Positions 8,334 through 16,700 of a stretch of DNA of 64,000 bases are shown piece after piece. A program made the position numbers and the translations under genes. Source of the stretch: Acidimicrobiales bacterium (GTDB taxonomy: Bacteria > Actinomycetota > Acidimicrobiia > Acidimicrobiales > UBA8190). The DNA lies in assembly GCA_035531755.1 (NCBI GenBank), contig DATKSK010000018.1, forward strand, positions 1 through 64,000, in the 5' to 3' direction. Each line of letters opens with the position of its first letter. Positions within the stretch are counted from its first letter, which is position 1. The notes under the pieces were generated by a model, which ran no database searches, had not been told where the DNA came from, and was given only the letters and a program-made list of their open reading frames with translations.

Positions 8334-9182
8334 TCACGATTGATGAAATACGAGGTTGGGGTGGATGGGTGGCCCGAAGCACCACCGGTAGCGGGAGACC
8401 TCGGTGAAGCCCATCCGTCGGTAGAGCGGCTCACCGGCCTCGGAGGCCTCGAGCACCACCGCCTCGGCGCCGAGCCCGAAGCCGGCATCGGCGGCCCAGG
8501 CGGTGCACAGCTCACCCAACCCCCGGCCCCGTGCCTCGGGAACGGTCCCCACCAGCTGGATCCCGGCCACACCGTCGCTCCCGACCACCATGGCGGCCGC
8601 CACCGGTGCCCCCTCCCGGCGGGCCACCACCGAGCGCACGGCCGGCCCATGGACGGTGTCGAGCGTGGCCACCTGGGCCTCGGCCGCGTCCGCGGGCAGG
8701 AACGACTCGGCGTACGCCGCCACGGTGACCGCCAGGTAGTCGCGCCGGCCGGCCTCGTCGACGACCTCTTCGAGGGTGACCCCCGGCTTGGGGCGGCGGG
8801 GGTCGAGCCGGTGCCGCAGCGCCATCCGGGGCGCGCCGGTGGGGGAGATCCGGGCGTGCCCGGCACCCAGGGCGGCCTCCTCGATGTCGGCGTCGGCATG
8901 GGCGGCGACCCACACGCAGTAGCCCGGGGCCCGACCGTCGAAGAACGCCTCGGCGCGAGCCAGGACCTGGGCCGCCGGCAGCGCCCGGTCGAGCCGGATC
9001 GCACCGTTGTGGTACGGGCCCGGCCACGACGGCAGGGTGGAGACCAGCAGCAGCCGACCGTCGTCCTGGAGCACCGCGCCCGGGACCGTCCGCGCGTAGA
9101 GCCGCAGCACCGCCGCCAGGTTCCGGTCGCCGGCGGCGAGCAGCGCGTCGCGGTCCACGGCGGCAACGTAGTTTGCAGCCAT
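8334..9182 (-). CDS. GNAT-family N-acetyltransferase
   Basis: 282 residues. The C-terminal half is a GNAT fold: the acetyl-CoA loop reads VGTVPEARGRGLGELC (Q/RxxGxG/A form), followed by AVVLEASEAGEPLYRRMGF, which is the typical beta5-alpha4 end. The N-terminal half resembles a degenerate second GNAT-like domain (ALLAAGDRNLAAVLRLYAR). Substrate unknown. The start is ATG 9182..9180, whose bases overlap the ATG of the divergent oxidoreductase within CATG. No strong ribosome site is seen, and the GTG eight codons downstream is an alternative. Ends with VFHQS just before a TGA at 8334. Confidence 0.8.
   Translation of the reverse strand: MAANYVAAVDRDALLAAGDRNLAAVLRLYARTVPGAVLQDDGRLLLVSTLPSWPGPYHNGAIRLDRALPAAQVLARAEAFFDGRAPGYCVWVAAHADADIEEAALGAGHARISPTGAPRMALRHRLDPRRPKPGVTLEEVVDEAGRRDYLAVTVAAYAESFLPADAAEAQVATLDTVHGPAVRSVVARREGAPVAAAMVVGSDGVAGIQLVGTVPEARGRGLGELCTAWAADAGFGLGAEAVVLEASEAGEPLYRRMGFTEVSRYRWCFGPPIHPNLVFHQS
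9169..9174 (+). promoter_or_regulatory. TANNNT -10 box, leaderless start of oxidoreductase
   Basis: TAGTTT ends six bases before the ATG at 9181. In actinobacteria this spacing places the transcription start at the A of the start codon. No ribosome site precedes the gene, which fits a leaderless message. Confidence 0.55.
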
Positions 9183-10245
9183 GCTCACCGTCGGGTTCGT
9201 GGGGACCGGGGTCATCGCCTGGGCGCACGCCATCGGCCTGCAGGCGATGATCAGCGCCGGCGTGGTCGACGCCCGGATCGCTGTGGTCCACGACCTCGAC
9301 GGCGAACGGGCCTCGGGGTTCGCGGCCGCCAACGGTGCGGTCGCCGTGGCGAGCGCGGCCGAGGTGGTCGAGCGCTGCGACGCCGTGTGGGTGTGCACCC
9401 CCACCGCCGCCCACGTCGCCGCCGTGCAGACCGCCGTGGTGGCGGGCCGCGCCGTGTTCTGCGAGAAGCCGCTGTCCACCGACCTGGCGGGCGCCGAGGC
9501 GCTGGCGGAGACGGTTCGGGCCGGCGGGGTTCCCGCCCAGGTCGGCCTGGTGCTGCGGTCCACGCCGGTGTTCCGGGCCCTGCGCGACGTCGTGGCGTCG
9601 GGCGAGCTGGGCCCGCCCATGACGGCGGTGTTCCGCGACGACCAGTACTTCCCGGTGCAGGGCCTGTACGGGTCGACGTGGCGGGGCGACGTGGCCGTGG
9701 CGGGCGGGGGATGCCTCATCGAGCACTCCATCCACGACCTCGACATCCTGCGCTTCTGTCTGGGCGAGGTGGCCGAGCTCTCGGCCCGCACGGCGAACTT
9801 CGCCGGGTACGAGGGGGTGGAGGACCTGGCCACGGTGTCGCTGCACTTCGAGTCGGGGGCGTCGGCCGAGCTCGTCAGTGTGTGGCACGACATCCTCAGC
9901 CGGGGCTCGACGCGCCGCGTGGAGGTGTTCTGCCGGCGGGGCACGGCGTGGCTGGAGGACGACCACCTCGGGCCGCTGCACGTGCAGACCGCCGACGGGG
10001 TGGAGGTGCGCACCTGTCGGCCACCCGACTGGGTCGAGTCGCTGCCCATCGGGCGCGACGACATGGGCCTCGTCGTCCGCATGTACTGCGAGGCCGACCG
10101 GGCGTTCGTCGACGCCGTGGCCGCCGGCCGGCCTCCCGATCCGGGCTTGGACGAGGCCGTGGTGGCCCACGGGCTCGTCGACGCGGCCTACCGCTCGGCG
10201 GCCGCCGGTGGTGTGCCGGTGGTCCCGGGCTCGGCCCCGGCCTGA
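9181..10245 (+). CDS. Gfo/Idh/MocA-family NAD(P)-dependent oxidoreductase
   Basis: 354 residues, normal for the family. The N-terminal Rossmann domain starts VGFVGTGVIAWAHA (GxGxxA). The active-site segment CEKPL follows around residue 97, with the catalytic-Lys equivalent inside EKP. The C-terminal domain carries the mixed beta sheet and the GGCLIEHSIHDLDILRFCLG segment, with the conserved H..D pair. These enzymes oxidise or reduce sugars, inositols and related alcohols; the substrate cannot be inferred. It is monocistronic and divergent from the GNAT gene. The promoter appears leaderless (TAGTTT, six bases upstream). Confidence 0.85.
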   Translation: MLTVGFVGTGVIAWAHAIGLQAMISAGVVDARIAVVHDLDGERASGFAAANGAVAVASAAEVVERCDAVWVCTPTAAHVAAVQTAVVAGRAVFCEKPLSTDLAGAEALAETVRAGGVPAQVGLVLRSTPVFRALRDVVASGELGPPMTAVFRDDQYFPVQGLYGSTWRGDVAVAGGGCLIEHSIHDLDILRFCLGEVAELSARTANFAGYEGVEDLATVSLHFESGASAELVSVWHDILSRGSTRRVEVFCRRGTAWLEDDHLGPLHVQTADGVEVRTCRPPDWVESLPIGRDDMGLVVRMYCEADRAFVDAVAAGRPPDPGLDEAVVAHGLVDAAYRSAAAGGVPVVPGSAPA

Positions 10246-10297
10246 CCTCACGGGCGCCGGCGTGAGCGTCGGCCTGAGCGCCGCCCGCCCGGGAACG

Positions 10298-12589
10298 TCA
10301 GGCGGTGGAGCGGAACTCGGTCTGCCAGGTACGCAGGTCGTCGGCGGGGAAGGGCTCGAGCGCCCACGCCGGGCGGGGGAAGCCGTAGAGGTAGCCCTGG
10401 GCCAGGTGGCACCCGATGTCCTGGAGCTCGGTGGCCTGCGTCGTGCGCTCGATCCCCTCGGCCACCACGGCGAGCCCCAGGGATTCCCCGAGCGCCACGA
10501 TGGCCCGCACGATGGCCACGTCGTCGGAGTCGCAGTCGAGCTCGTCGACGAAGCTGCGGTCGATCTTCAGGGTCTCCACCGGCAGGCGCTTCAGGTAGCT
10601 GAGCGACGAGTACCCCGTCCCGAAGTCGTCGATCTCGAGGTGCAGGCCGAGGGCGCGCAACGCGGCGAGGGTCTCGGCTGTGGCGTCGCCGGTGCTCATG
10701 AGCGTGCTCTCGGTGATCTCGAGCCAGAGCTTGTCGGGGTCGAGCCCGGGCTCGCCCAGGGCCGAGGCCACCTGGCGGGGGAAGGTGGAGTCGGCGAGCT
10801 GCTGGGCCGAGACGTTGACCGAGATGTTGAGCCGGGCCGTGTCCTGCCCGGCCTCCGCCCGCCGCTGTTCCCATAGCGCCGTCTGACGGCACGCCTCGCG
10901 CAGGACCCACGCCCCGAGCGGCACGATCAGCCCGCTGTCCTCGGCGAGGGCGATGAACTCACCGGGGAGCAGCAGCCCCCGGGTGGGGTGGTGCCAACGC
11001 ACCAGGGCCTCGATGCCCACCATCGTCTCGTCGTGCAGGTCCACCATGGGCTGGTAGTGCAGCTCGAGCTCGTCGCGCTCGAGTGCCCGGTGCAGCTCGT
11101 TGGACGTCCGCAGCCGCCGGATCGTCCGGGACTCGTCGTCGGCCCGGTACACCTCGATGCGCGACGGCCCGAGCTCCTTGGCCCGGTACATGGCGACGTC
11201 CGCATTGCGCAGCATCTCGGCGGGGGACTCCGCGCCGTCGATCGACAGCGCGATGCCGACGCTCACCGACACGAACATCTCGATACCCGACAGGGTGAGC
11301 GGTTTCAGCATCGCCCCCACGAGGCGCTCGGCGATGTCCACCGCCTCGGCCCGCTCGGCCACCTCGCACAGCACCGTGAACTCGTCGCCGCCGAAGCGCG
11401 CCAGCGTGTCCACGGCGCGCAGCGCACCGCCCAGGCGCCGGGCGACCTGTCCCAGCAGGAGGTCGCCCGACTCGTGGCCCAGGCTGTCGTTGACGAGCTT
11501 GAAGCGGTCCAGGTCGAGGAACATGATCGCCACGTGGTGGCGGTCGCGCCGGGCCCGGCTCAGCGCGAGCTCGAGGCGGTCCATGAACAGGACCCGGTTG
11601 GGGAGGCCGGTGAGCTGGTCGTGGACGGCGGCGTGGGCCAGCCGTTCGCGCATCTCGCGCCGCTCGGTGACGTCCTCGATCTGCCCGATGACGTACAGCG
11701 CCCCCCCGGCCTCGTCGCGCACGCAGGTGGCGCTGACCGTGACCCAGACCACGTGCCCGTCGGCGTGGATGTAGCGCTTCTCCAGCTGGTAGCGGTCGAT
11801 GTCGCCGGCCACGAGCGACCGGAACTGCGCGGCGTTCTCCTCCCAGTCCTCGGGGTGGGTGAATTCGCGCACGACCCTCCCGACGAGCGCGGCGGGATCC
11901 CGGCCGAGGATCTCGCCGTAGGCGCGGTTCACCCGCACCAGGTGCCCGTCGGGCGAGGCCAGGCCGATGCCGATGGGCGCCTGTTCGAAGGCGTTGCGGA
12001 AGCGCTCCTCGGCATCGACGAGCGCGGACTCCGAGCGGCGCAGGAGGCCGCCCACCCAGGCGACGACCTCCCCCACGACGAGGCAGCACGGCACCACGTA
12101 CAGCGCCGACGCCACGCCGAGCCGGTGCATCGGCGTTCCCAGCAGGGGCAGGACGTAGGACGCGGCCAGCAGCGGCGCCAGGCGCAACGACGTCCAGCGC
12201 GGGTGGGCCAGGCCGACCCACACGAATACGACCAGGTAGAAGGTCCCGTACAGGAACCCGTCGTCGCCGGCCAGGCGGTTGTGCAGGGCGATCATGCCGA
12301 ACGCCACCGGGACGAGCCACAAGGTGGCCGAACGCGGCCAGCGCGCCCAGGGCACCACCCGCACGACGAGCCCCATGGCGATGCACGCCACGCCGAGCGC
12401 CTCCACACCCGGACGCGACGCCCCGCGTGGGAAGTCCAACAGGGGACCGGCCGCCACGACCATCAGGCCACAGGCGACCCACAGCACCCCCGACAGCCGG
12501 CCCACGAGCTCCGTCGTCAACGTCCCCGGGGCGGTGGCGTCGGGCCGCCCGCCACCCTCCACCTCGCCGCGTGGCCCTCGCTCGTGCAT
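10298..12589 (-). CDS. Membrane PAS-GGDEF-EAL cyclic-di-GMP signalling protein
   Basis: 763 residues. Several transmembrane helices occupy about 30-175 and form a MASE-like sensor. A PAS domain (about 195-315) carries NAFEQAPIGIGLASPDG and a PAC-like tail. A diguanylate cyclase domain follows with an intact FGGDEF at about 397, then a phosphodiesterase domain with an intact EALVRW near 522. The other EAL signatures are present too: NVSAQQL, EITES, DDFGTGYSSLSYLKRLP, KIDRSFV and AEGIE. Both activities could therefore be functional, making and breaking cyclic di-GMP, although one usually dominates. The short first helix and start at ATG 12589 are uncertain because no clear ribosome site precedes it. 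It lies two genes downstream of the giant adhesin-like gene on the same strand. Confidence 0.9.
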   Translation of the reverse strand: MHERGPRGEVEGGGRPDATAPGTLTTELVGRLSGVLWVACGLMVVAAGPLLDFPRGASRPGVEALGVACIAMGLVVRVVPWARWPRSATLWLVPVAFGMIALHNRLAGDDGFLYGTFYLVVFVWVGLAHPRWTSLRLAPLLAASYVLPLLGTPMHRLGVASALYVVPCCLVVGEVVAWVGGLLRRSESALVDAEERFRNAFEQAPIGIGLASPDGHLVRVNRAYGEILGRDPAALVGRVVREFTHPEDWEENAAQFRSLVAGDIDRYQLEKRYIHADGHVVWVTVSATCVRDEAGGALYVIGQIEDVTERREMRERLAHAAVHDQLTGLPNRVLFMDRLELALSRARRDRHHVAIMFLDLDRFKLVNDSLGHESGDLLLGQVARRLGGALRAVDTLARFGGDEFTVLCEVAERAEAVDIAERLVGAMLKPLTLSGIEMFVSVSVGIALSIDGAESPAEMLRNADVAMYRAKELGPSRIEVYRADDESRTIRRLRTSNELHRALERDELELHYQPMVDLHDETMVGIEALVRWHHPTRGLLLPGEFIALAEDSGLIVPLGAWVLREACRQTALWEQRRAEAGQDTARLNISVNVSAQQLADSTFPRQVASALGEPGLDPDKLWLEITESTLMSTGDATAETLAALRALGLHLEIDDFGTGYSSLSYLKRLPVETLKIDRSFVDELDCDSDDVAIVRAIVALGESLGLAVVAEGIERTTQATELQDIGCHLAQGYLYGFPRPAWALEPFPADDLRTWQTEFRSTA

Positions 12590-12771
12590 GTTCGTGCATC
12601 GGCCGTCCTGCCTCCGGGGACGCCTGCGGCGCGGTCGAGTTGATGCGGCGTTGTGGCGGCGGCCCCGCAGGGTGGTCGACGGCGAAGCGGTGACCGCCCC
12701 CGGTGGTGGGGGACGACGGCAGCGGCGTCATCAGCCACAGCCCCGGCTGCGGCCGGAGTCATCCCGGGTCG

Positions 12772-12924
12772 TCCAGGTCGCCCCACGGCGTCGAGGACCT
12801 CCAGCTCGACGACGTCCACCGACCGCCCGGCGCGCACGAGGTCGCGGGCTGGCGACACGCCTGAGTGCCCGGCACCCACGACCACCAGTCGACACCGCCC
12901 GTCGTCAGGGCGCGCGGTGTCAGT
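12772..12924 (-). pseudogene. Flavoprotein N-terminus remnant (Rossmann fold)
   Basis: In one minus-strand frame this stretch reads CRLVVVGAGHSGVSPARDLV, then RAGRSVDVVELEVLDAVGR. This is the dinucleotide-binding beta-alpha-beta start of a flavin-dependent oxidoreductase or amine oxidase (VVVGAG.SG...A, V.VLE...VGGR). Only about 45 residues survive; no start codon or continuation is found in the rest of the 330-base gap 12590-12919. I see nothing else in that gap. Confidence 0.5.
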
Positions 12925-13654
12925 GCCTGGGAGGGCGTCCCACCTCGGGGCCGGCGGCGCCCGTGTCCGGGGCGCCGAGGGCGCCGTACCGCAGGCGCGC
13001 CGCCACCCGGTGCGCGGCACAGTCGGCCGCCAGGACCACGCCAACCCCCGTGGCCGCGCCGGCGAGGGCGTCGGTCGGGTAGTGCCAGCCGAGCGCCACC
13101 ACCGCCAGGGCGGTCATGGCCACGAGGGCTCCCCCCACGACGCCGGCGCCGTATCGCCACCGGGCCGGGGCGGCCAGCACGGCCACGGCCGCCAGAGCGG
13201 CGACCACCACCACGGTGCCCGAGGGGAAGCACAGCACGCCGCCGAACGTCCGCCCCACGAGGGGCTTCATCACCCAGTCACTGGTCACGACGGCGAGCGC
13301 GGGGCCGGCCACCACGGCGACGCCCCGGGCCCGGTCGCGCCGCACCACGGCCAGGAAGCCGGCGGCCACGCCCGCCAGGACGACCGGCGGCGACGCCATC
13401 CGGGTGACCGCCGCCAGCAAGCGCGCATGGGGCCGGGTGGGGATGACGGCGAACGCCCAGTGGTCGAGCAGCGTCGGGCCCGGGCGCGCCATCAGGTACA
13501 TGCCGGCGACGACCACGGGCATGAGGAGGAGGCACGCCACCACGAGCTCGACGTCGGCCGGCCCGGTTGCGTCGGACCGGGGGTCGTCGGACCGGGGGTC
13601 GTCGGACCGGGCGGGCGCCCGCACACGCGGGGACTCGGTGCTCGTCGGGGCCAT
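12920..13654 (-). CDS. PAP2-family membrane phosphatase
   Basis: 244 residues with about five to six transmembrane helices. The phosphatidic acid phosphatase type 2 signature is partly kept: KPLVGRTFGG resembles motif 1 (KxxxxxxRP without the Pro), CFPSGTVVV stands for PSGH with Thr replacing His, and GWHYPTDALAG retains the H-x3-D of motif 3. The His-to-Thr change in motif 2 removes the usual proton donor, so activity may be altered. PAP2 enzymes dephosphorylate lipid phosphates such as undecaprenyl diphosphate. The N-terminus holds a 15-bp repeated SDDPR segment. The start is ATG 13654. It lies 110 bases after the TIG-protein stop. Confidence 0.75.
   Translation of the reverse strand: MAPTSTESPRVRAPARSDDPRSDDPRSDATGPADVELVVACLLLMPVVVAGMYLMARPGPTLLDHWAFAVIPTRPHARLLAAVTRMASPPVVLAGVAAGFLAVVRRDRARGVAVVAGPALAVVTSDWVMKPLVGRTFGGVLCFPSGTVVVVAALAAVAVLAAPARWRYGAGVVGGALVAMTALAVVALGWHYPTDALAGAATGVGVVLAADCAAHRVAARLRYGALGAPDTGAAGPEVGRPPRH
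13571..13611. repeat. 15-bp tandem repeat inside PAP2 N-terminus
   Basis: Two perfect 15-bp units and a partial third encode SDDPRSDDPRSD in the cytosolic N-terminus of the PAP2 protein. The repeat is in frame and lies before the first membrane helix. Confidence 0.85.
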
Positions 13655-13710
13655 CACCCCAGATCTAGCAGTGCGGGCCGTGCTGGCGGTCGCGGCCGGC
13701 GCAGAATCCG

Positions 13711-13740
13711 GCGCGAGGTGTGTGGTCTGCGCGAGGTGTG
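13711..13740. repeat. 12-bp duplication between TIG and PAP2 genes
   Basis: GCGCGAGGTGTG occurs twice with an 18-bp offset, just downstream of the TIG-protein stop on the minus strand. No protein is encoded. It could be part of a weak transcript-end structure, but no T tract follows. Confidence 0.7.
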
Positions 13741-13764
13741 GCCTGTGAGGCGCGGCGGGGCGGG

Positions 13765-16700
13765 TCAGACCGTGACCACGACGCTCTGGGACAGCGCGCC
13801 CTGGCCCGACGAGTTGTAGTCCGCCACGGTATAGGTGTAGGTGCCAGCGGCCAGGCCGGTCTGCACGAACGTGGTCGGGGCGGCCTTCGGGTAGCCGCCC
13901 ACCCAGAACTTGGTGCCGTTGCGGTAGGCGTTCACGCCGAGCGAGCCGGGGGCGTTCGTCCAGGTGAGCGTCACGGTGGTGCCGCTCACCGACGCCTGGA
14001 GATTGGTGGGGGTGCCCGGGATGCCGGAGTAGGCGAACTTGTCCCCGGCGACCAGCGCGCTCGTCCCTCCGGCTGTCGTGACGGTGACGTCGACCGTGCC
14101 CGTCCCCGCCGGCGAGGTGACCGTGACGGAGGTGGCGCTGTTCACCGTGAACGTGGCGGCCGCCCAGGGTCCGAACTTCACCGCGCTCGCCCCGGTGAGG
14201 TTGGTGCCGGTGATCGTCAGGACGGTGCCGCCCGCGGCGGGCCCGGCGGTGACCGACAGGCTGGTCACGGTGGGCGCCGGCGGGGGTGTCCCCGTGAAGG
14301 TGAACTGGTCGGCCGACGACGTGGCGCTGGTCCCGCCCGGGGTCGTCACGGTGACGTCGACCGTCCCCGACCCCGCGGGCGAGGTGGTCGTGATGGTGGT
14401 GGCGGTGACCACCGTGAAGGCCGCGCCCGTCGATCCGAACGTCACGGCGGTGGCGCCGGTCAGGTCGGTGCCGGTGACCGTCACCGCCGTGCCCCCGGCC
14501 GCCGGGCCGCTGGTCGGGGACAGGCTGGTCACGCTCGGGGCGGCCACGTAGGTGAACTGGTCGGCCGACGAGGTGGCGCTGGTGCCGCCACCCGTGGTGA
14601 CCGTCACGTCGACGGTGCCGCTCCCTGCCGGCGCCGTGGTGGTGATGGTGGTGACGTTCACGACCGTGAAGGAGGCCGACGTCGAGCCGAACTTCACGCC
14701 CGTGACCCCGGTGAAGTCGGTGCCCGTGATGGTGACCGACGTCCCGCCCGCCAGGGGTCCGTTCGTCACGGACAGGCCGGTGACGGTGGGCGCCGGCAGG
14801 TAGGTGAACTGGTCGGCCGACGACGTGGCGCTGGTCCCGCCGCCCGTGGTCACGGTCACGTCCACGGTCCCCGATCCGGCGGGGGAGGTGGCGGTGCAGC
14901 TCGTCGACGACACGCAGCTGACGCCGGTGGCCGCCGAGCTGCCGAAGGACACCGTGGTCGAGCCGGGGACGAAATTCGTGCCGGTGACGGTGATCTGTGT
15001 CCCGCCGACGGCGGGGCCACTGGGCTGGGAGAGGCCCGTGACCGTGGGCGTCGGGGGCGGTGCGGGGCTGTACGTGAACTGGTCCGCCGACGACGTGGCG
15101 CTGGTCCCGCCGCCCGTGGTCACGGTCACGTCGACCGTGCCGCTCCCGGCCGGCGACGTCGCCGTGCAGGTGGTGGACGAGGTGCAGTTCACGCCGGTGG
15201 CCGCCGAGCTGCCGAAGGACACCGTGGTCGAGCCGGGGACGAAGCCGGTGCCGGTGATGGTGACCGACGTCCCGCCGACCGCCGCGCCGCTGGTCGGGGC
15301 CACGCCGGTGAGGGTGGGAACGGCCAGGTAGGTGAACTGGTCGGCCCCCGACGTGGCGCTCGTCCCGCCGTTGAGCGTGGTCACGGTCACGTCGACGGTG
15401 CCCGTGCCGGCCGGGGCGGTGGCCGTGATGGTCGTCGAGTTCACGAAGGTGAAGGCGGCGGCGGTCGGGCCGAAGGCCACACCGGTCACGTCGGCGGCGT
15501 TGAGGCCGAAGTTGGTGCCGGTGATGGTGACGACGGTCCCGCCGGCCAGAGCACCGCCGGCGGGCGCCAGGCCGGTGACGGTCGGGGCCGGGACGTAGGT
15601 GAACTGGTCGGCCCCCGACGTGGCGCTCGTCCCGCCGCCCGTGGTCGCGGTCACGTCGACGGTGCCGCTCCCGGCCGGGGCGGTGGCCGTGATGGTCGTC
15701 GAGCTCACGAAGGTGAAGGCGGCGGCAGTGGTCCCGAACTTCACGGTGCTGGTTCCGGTGAAGTTGGTGCCTGTGATCGTCACCGTCGTCCCACCGGCGC
15801 CAGGCCCGGTCGTCGGCGACACGCTCGTCACGGTGGGGGCGGGGACGTACGTGAACCGGTCGGCCGCCGAGGTGGCGCTGGTCCCGCCGCCCGTGGTCAC
15901 GGTCACGTCGACGGTGCCGCTGCCGGCCGGCGACGTCGCCGTGCAGCTGGTGGAGGAGGTGCAGTTCACGCCGGTGGCGGCCGAGGCTCCGACGGCCACG
16001 GTGGTCGAGCCGGGCACGAAGCCCGTGCCCGTGACCGTCACCGACGTTCCCCCCGCGGCCGGCCCGTTCGCCGGCGAGACGGAGGTGACGGTCGGCACCG
16101 GCAGGTAGGTGAAGAGGTCGCCGGGGCCCGTGGCCGAGGTCCCGCCGCCCGACGTGGTGACGGTGACGTCGACGGCGCCCGCCGATCCTGCCGGCGAGGC
16201 CGCGGTGATCCTCGTGGCGCTGTTCACCGTGAACGTGGCCGCCGCGGTGGCGCCGAACGTGACCGCCGTGGCGCCCGTGAAGGCGGTGCCGCTGACCGTG
16301 ACCGAGGTCCCGCCCGCCAACGGCCCGCCGGCCGGCGACACGCTGGTCACCGTGGGCGCCGACACCGCCGTGGTGTAGGTGAACTGGTCGGCGGCGCCGG
16401 TGGCGCTCGTCCCGCCCGGCGTGGTCACGATGACGTCGACGGTGCCGGCCGAGCCGGCGGGCGAGGAGGCCGTGATGGTCGTGGCGTTGTTCACGGTGAA
16501 CGTGGCTGCTGCGGTGGCGCCGAACATGACCGCCGTGGCGCCCGTGAGGTTGGTGCCGCTGACCGTGACCGAGGTCCCCCCGGTGGTGAGGCCCGTCGCC
16601 GGGGAGAGGCCGGTGACCGTGGGCGGGTCGGGGAAGCCGCTGCCGGTGAGGGCGTTGGCCTGGTTGGCGGCGCCGTAGTTCGTGACGGCCAGCGTGGCCG

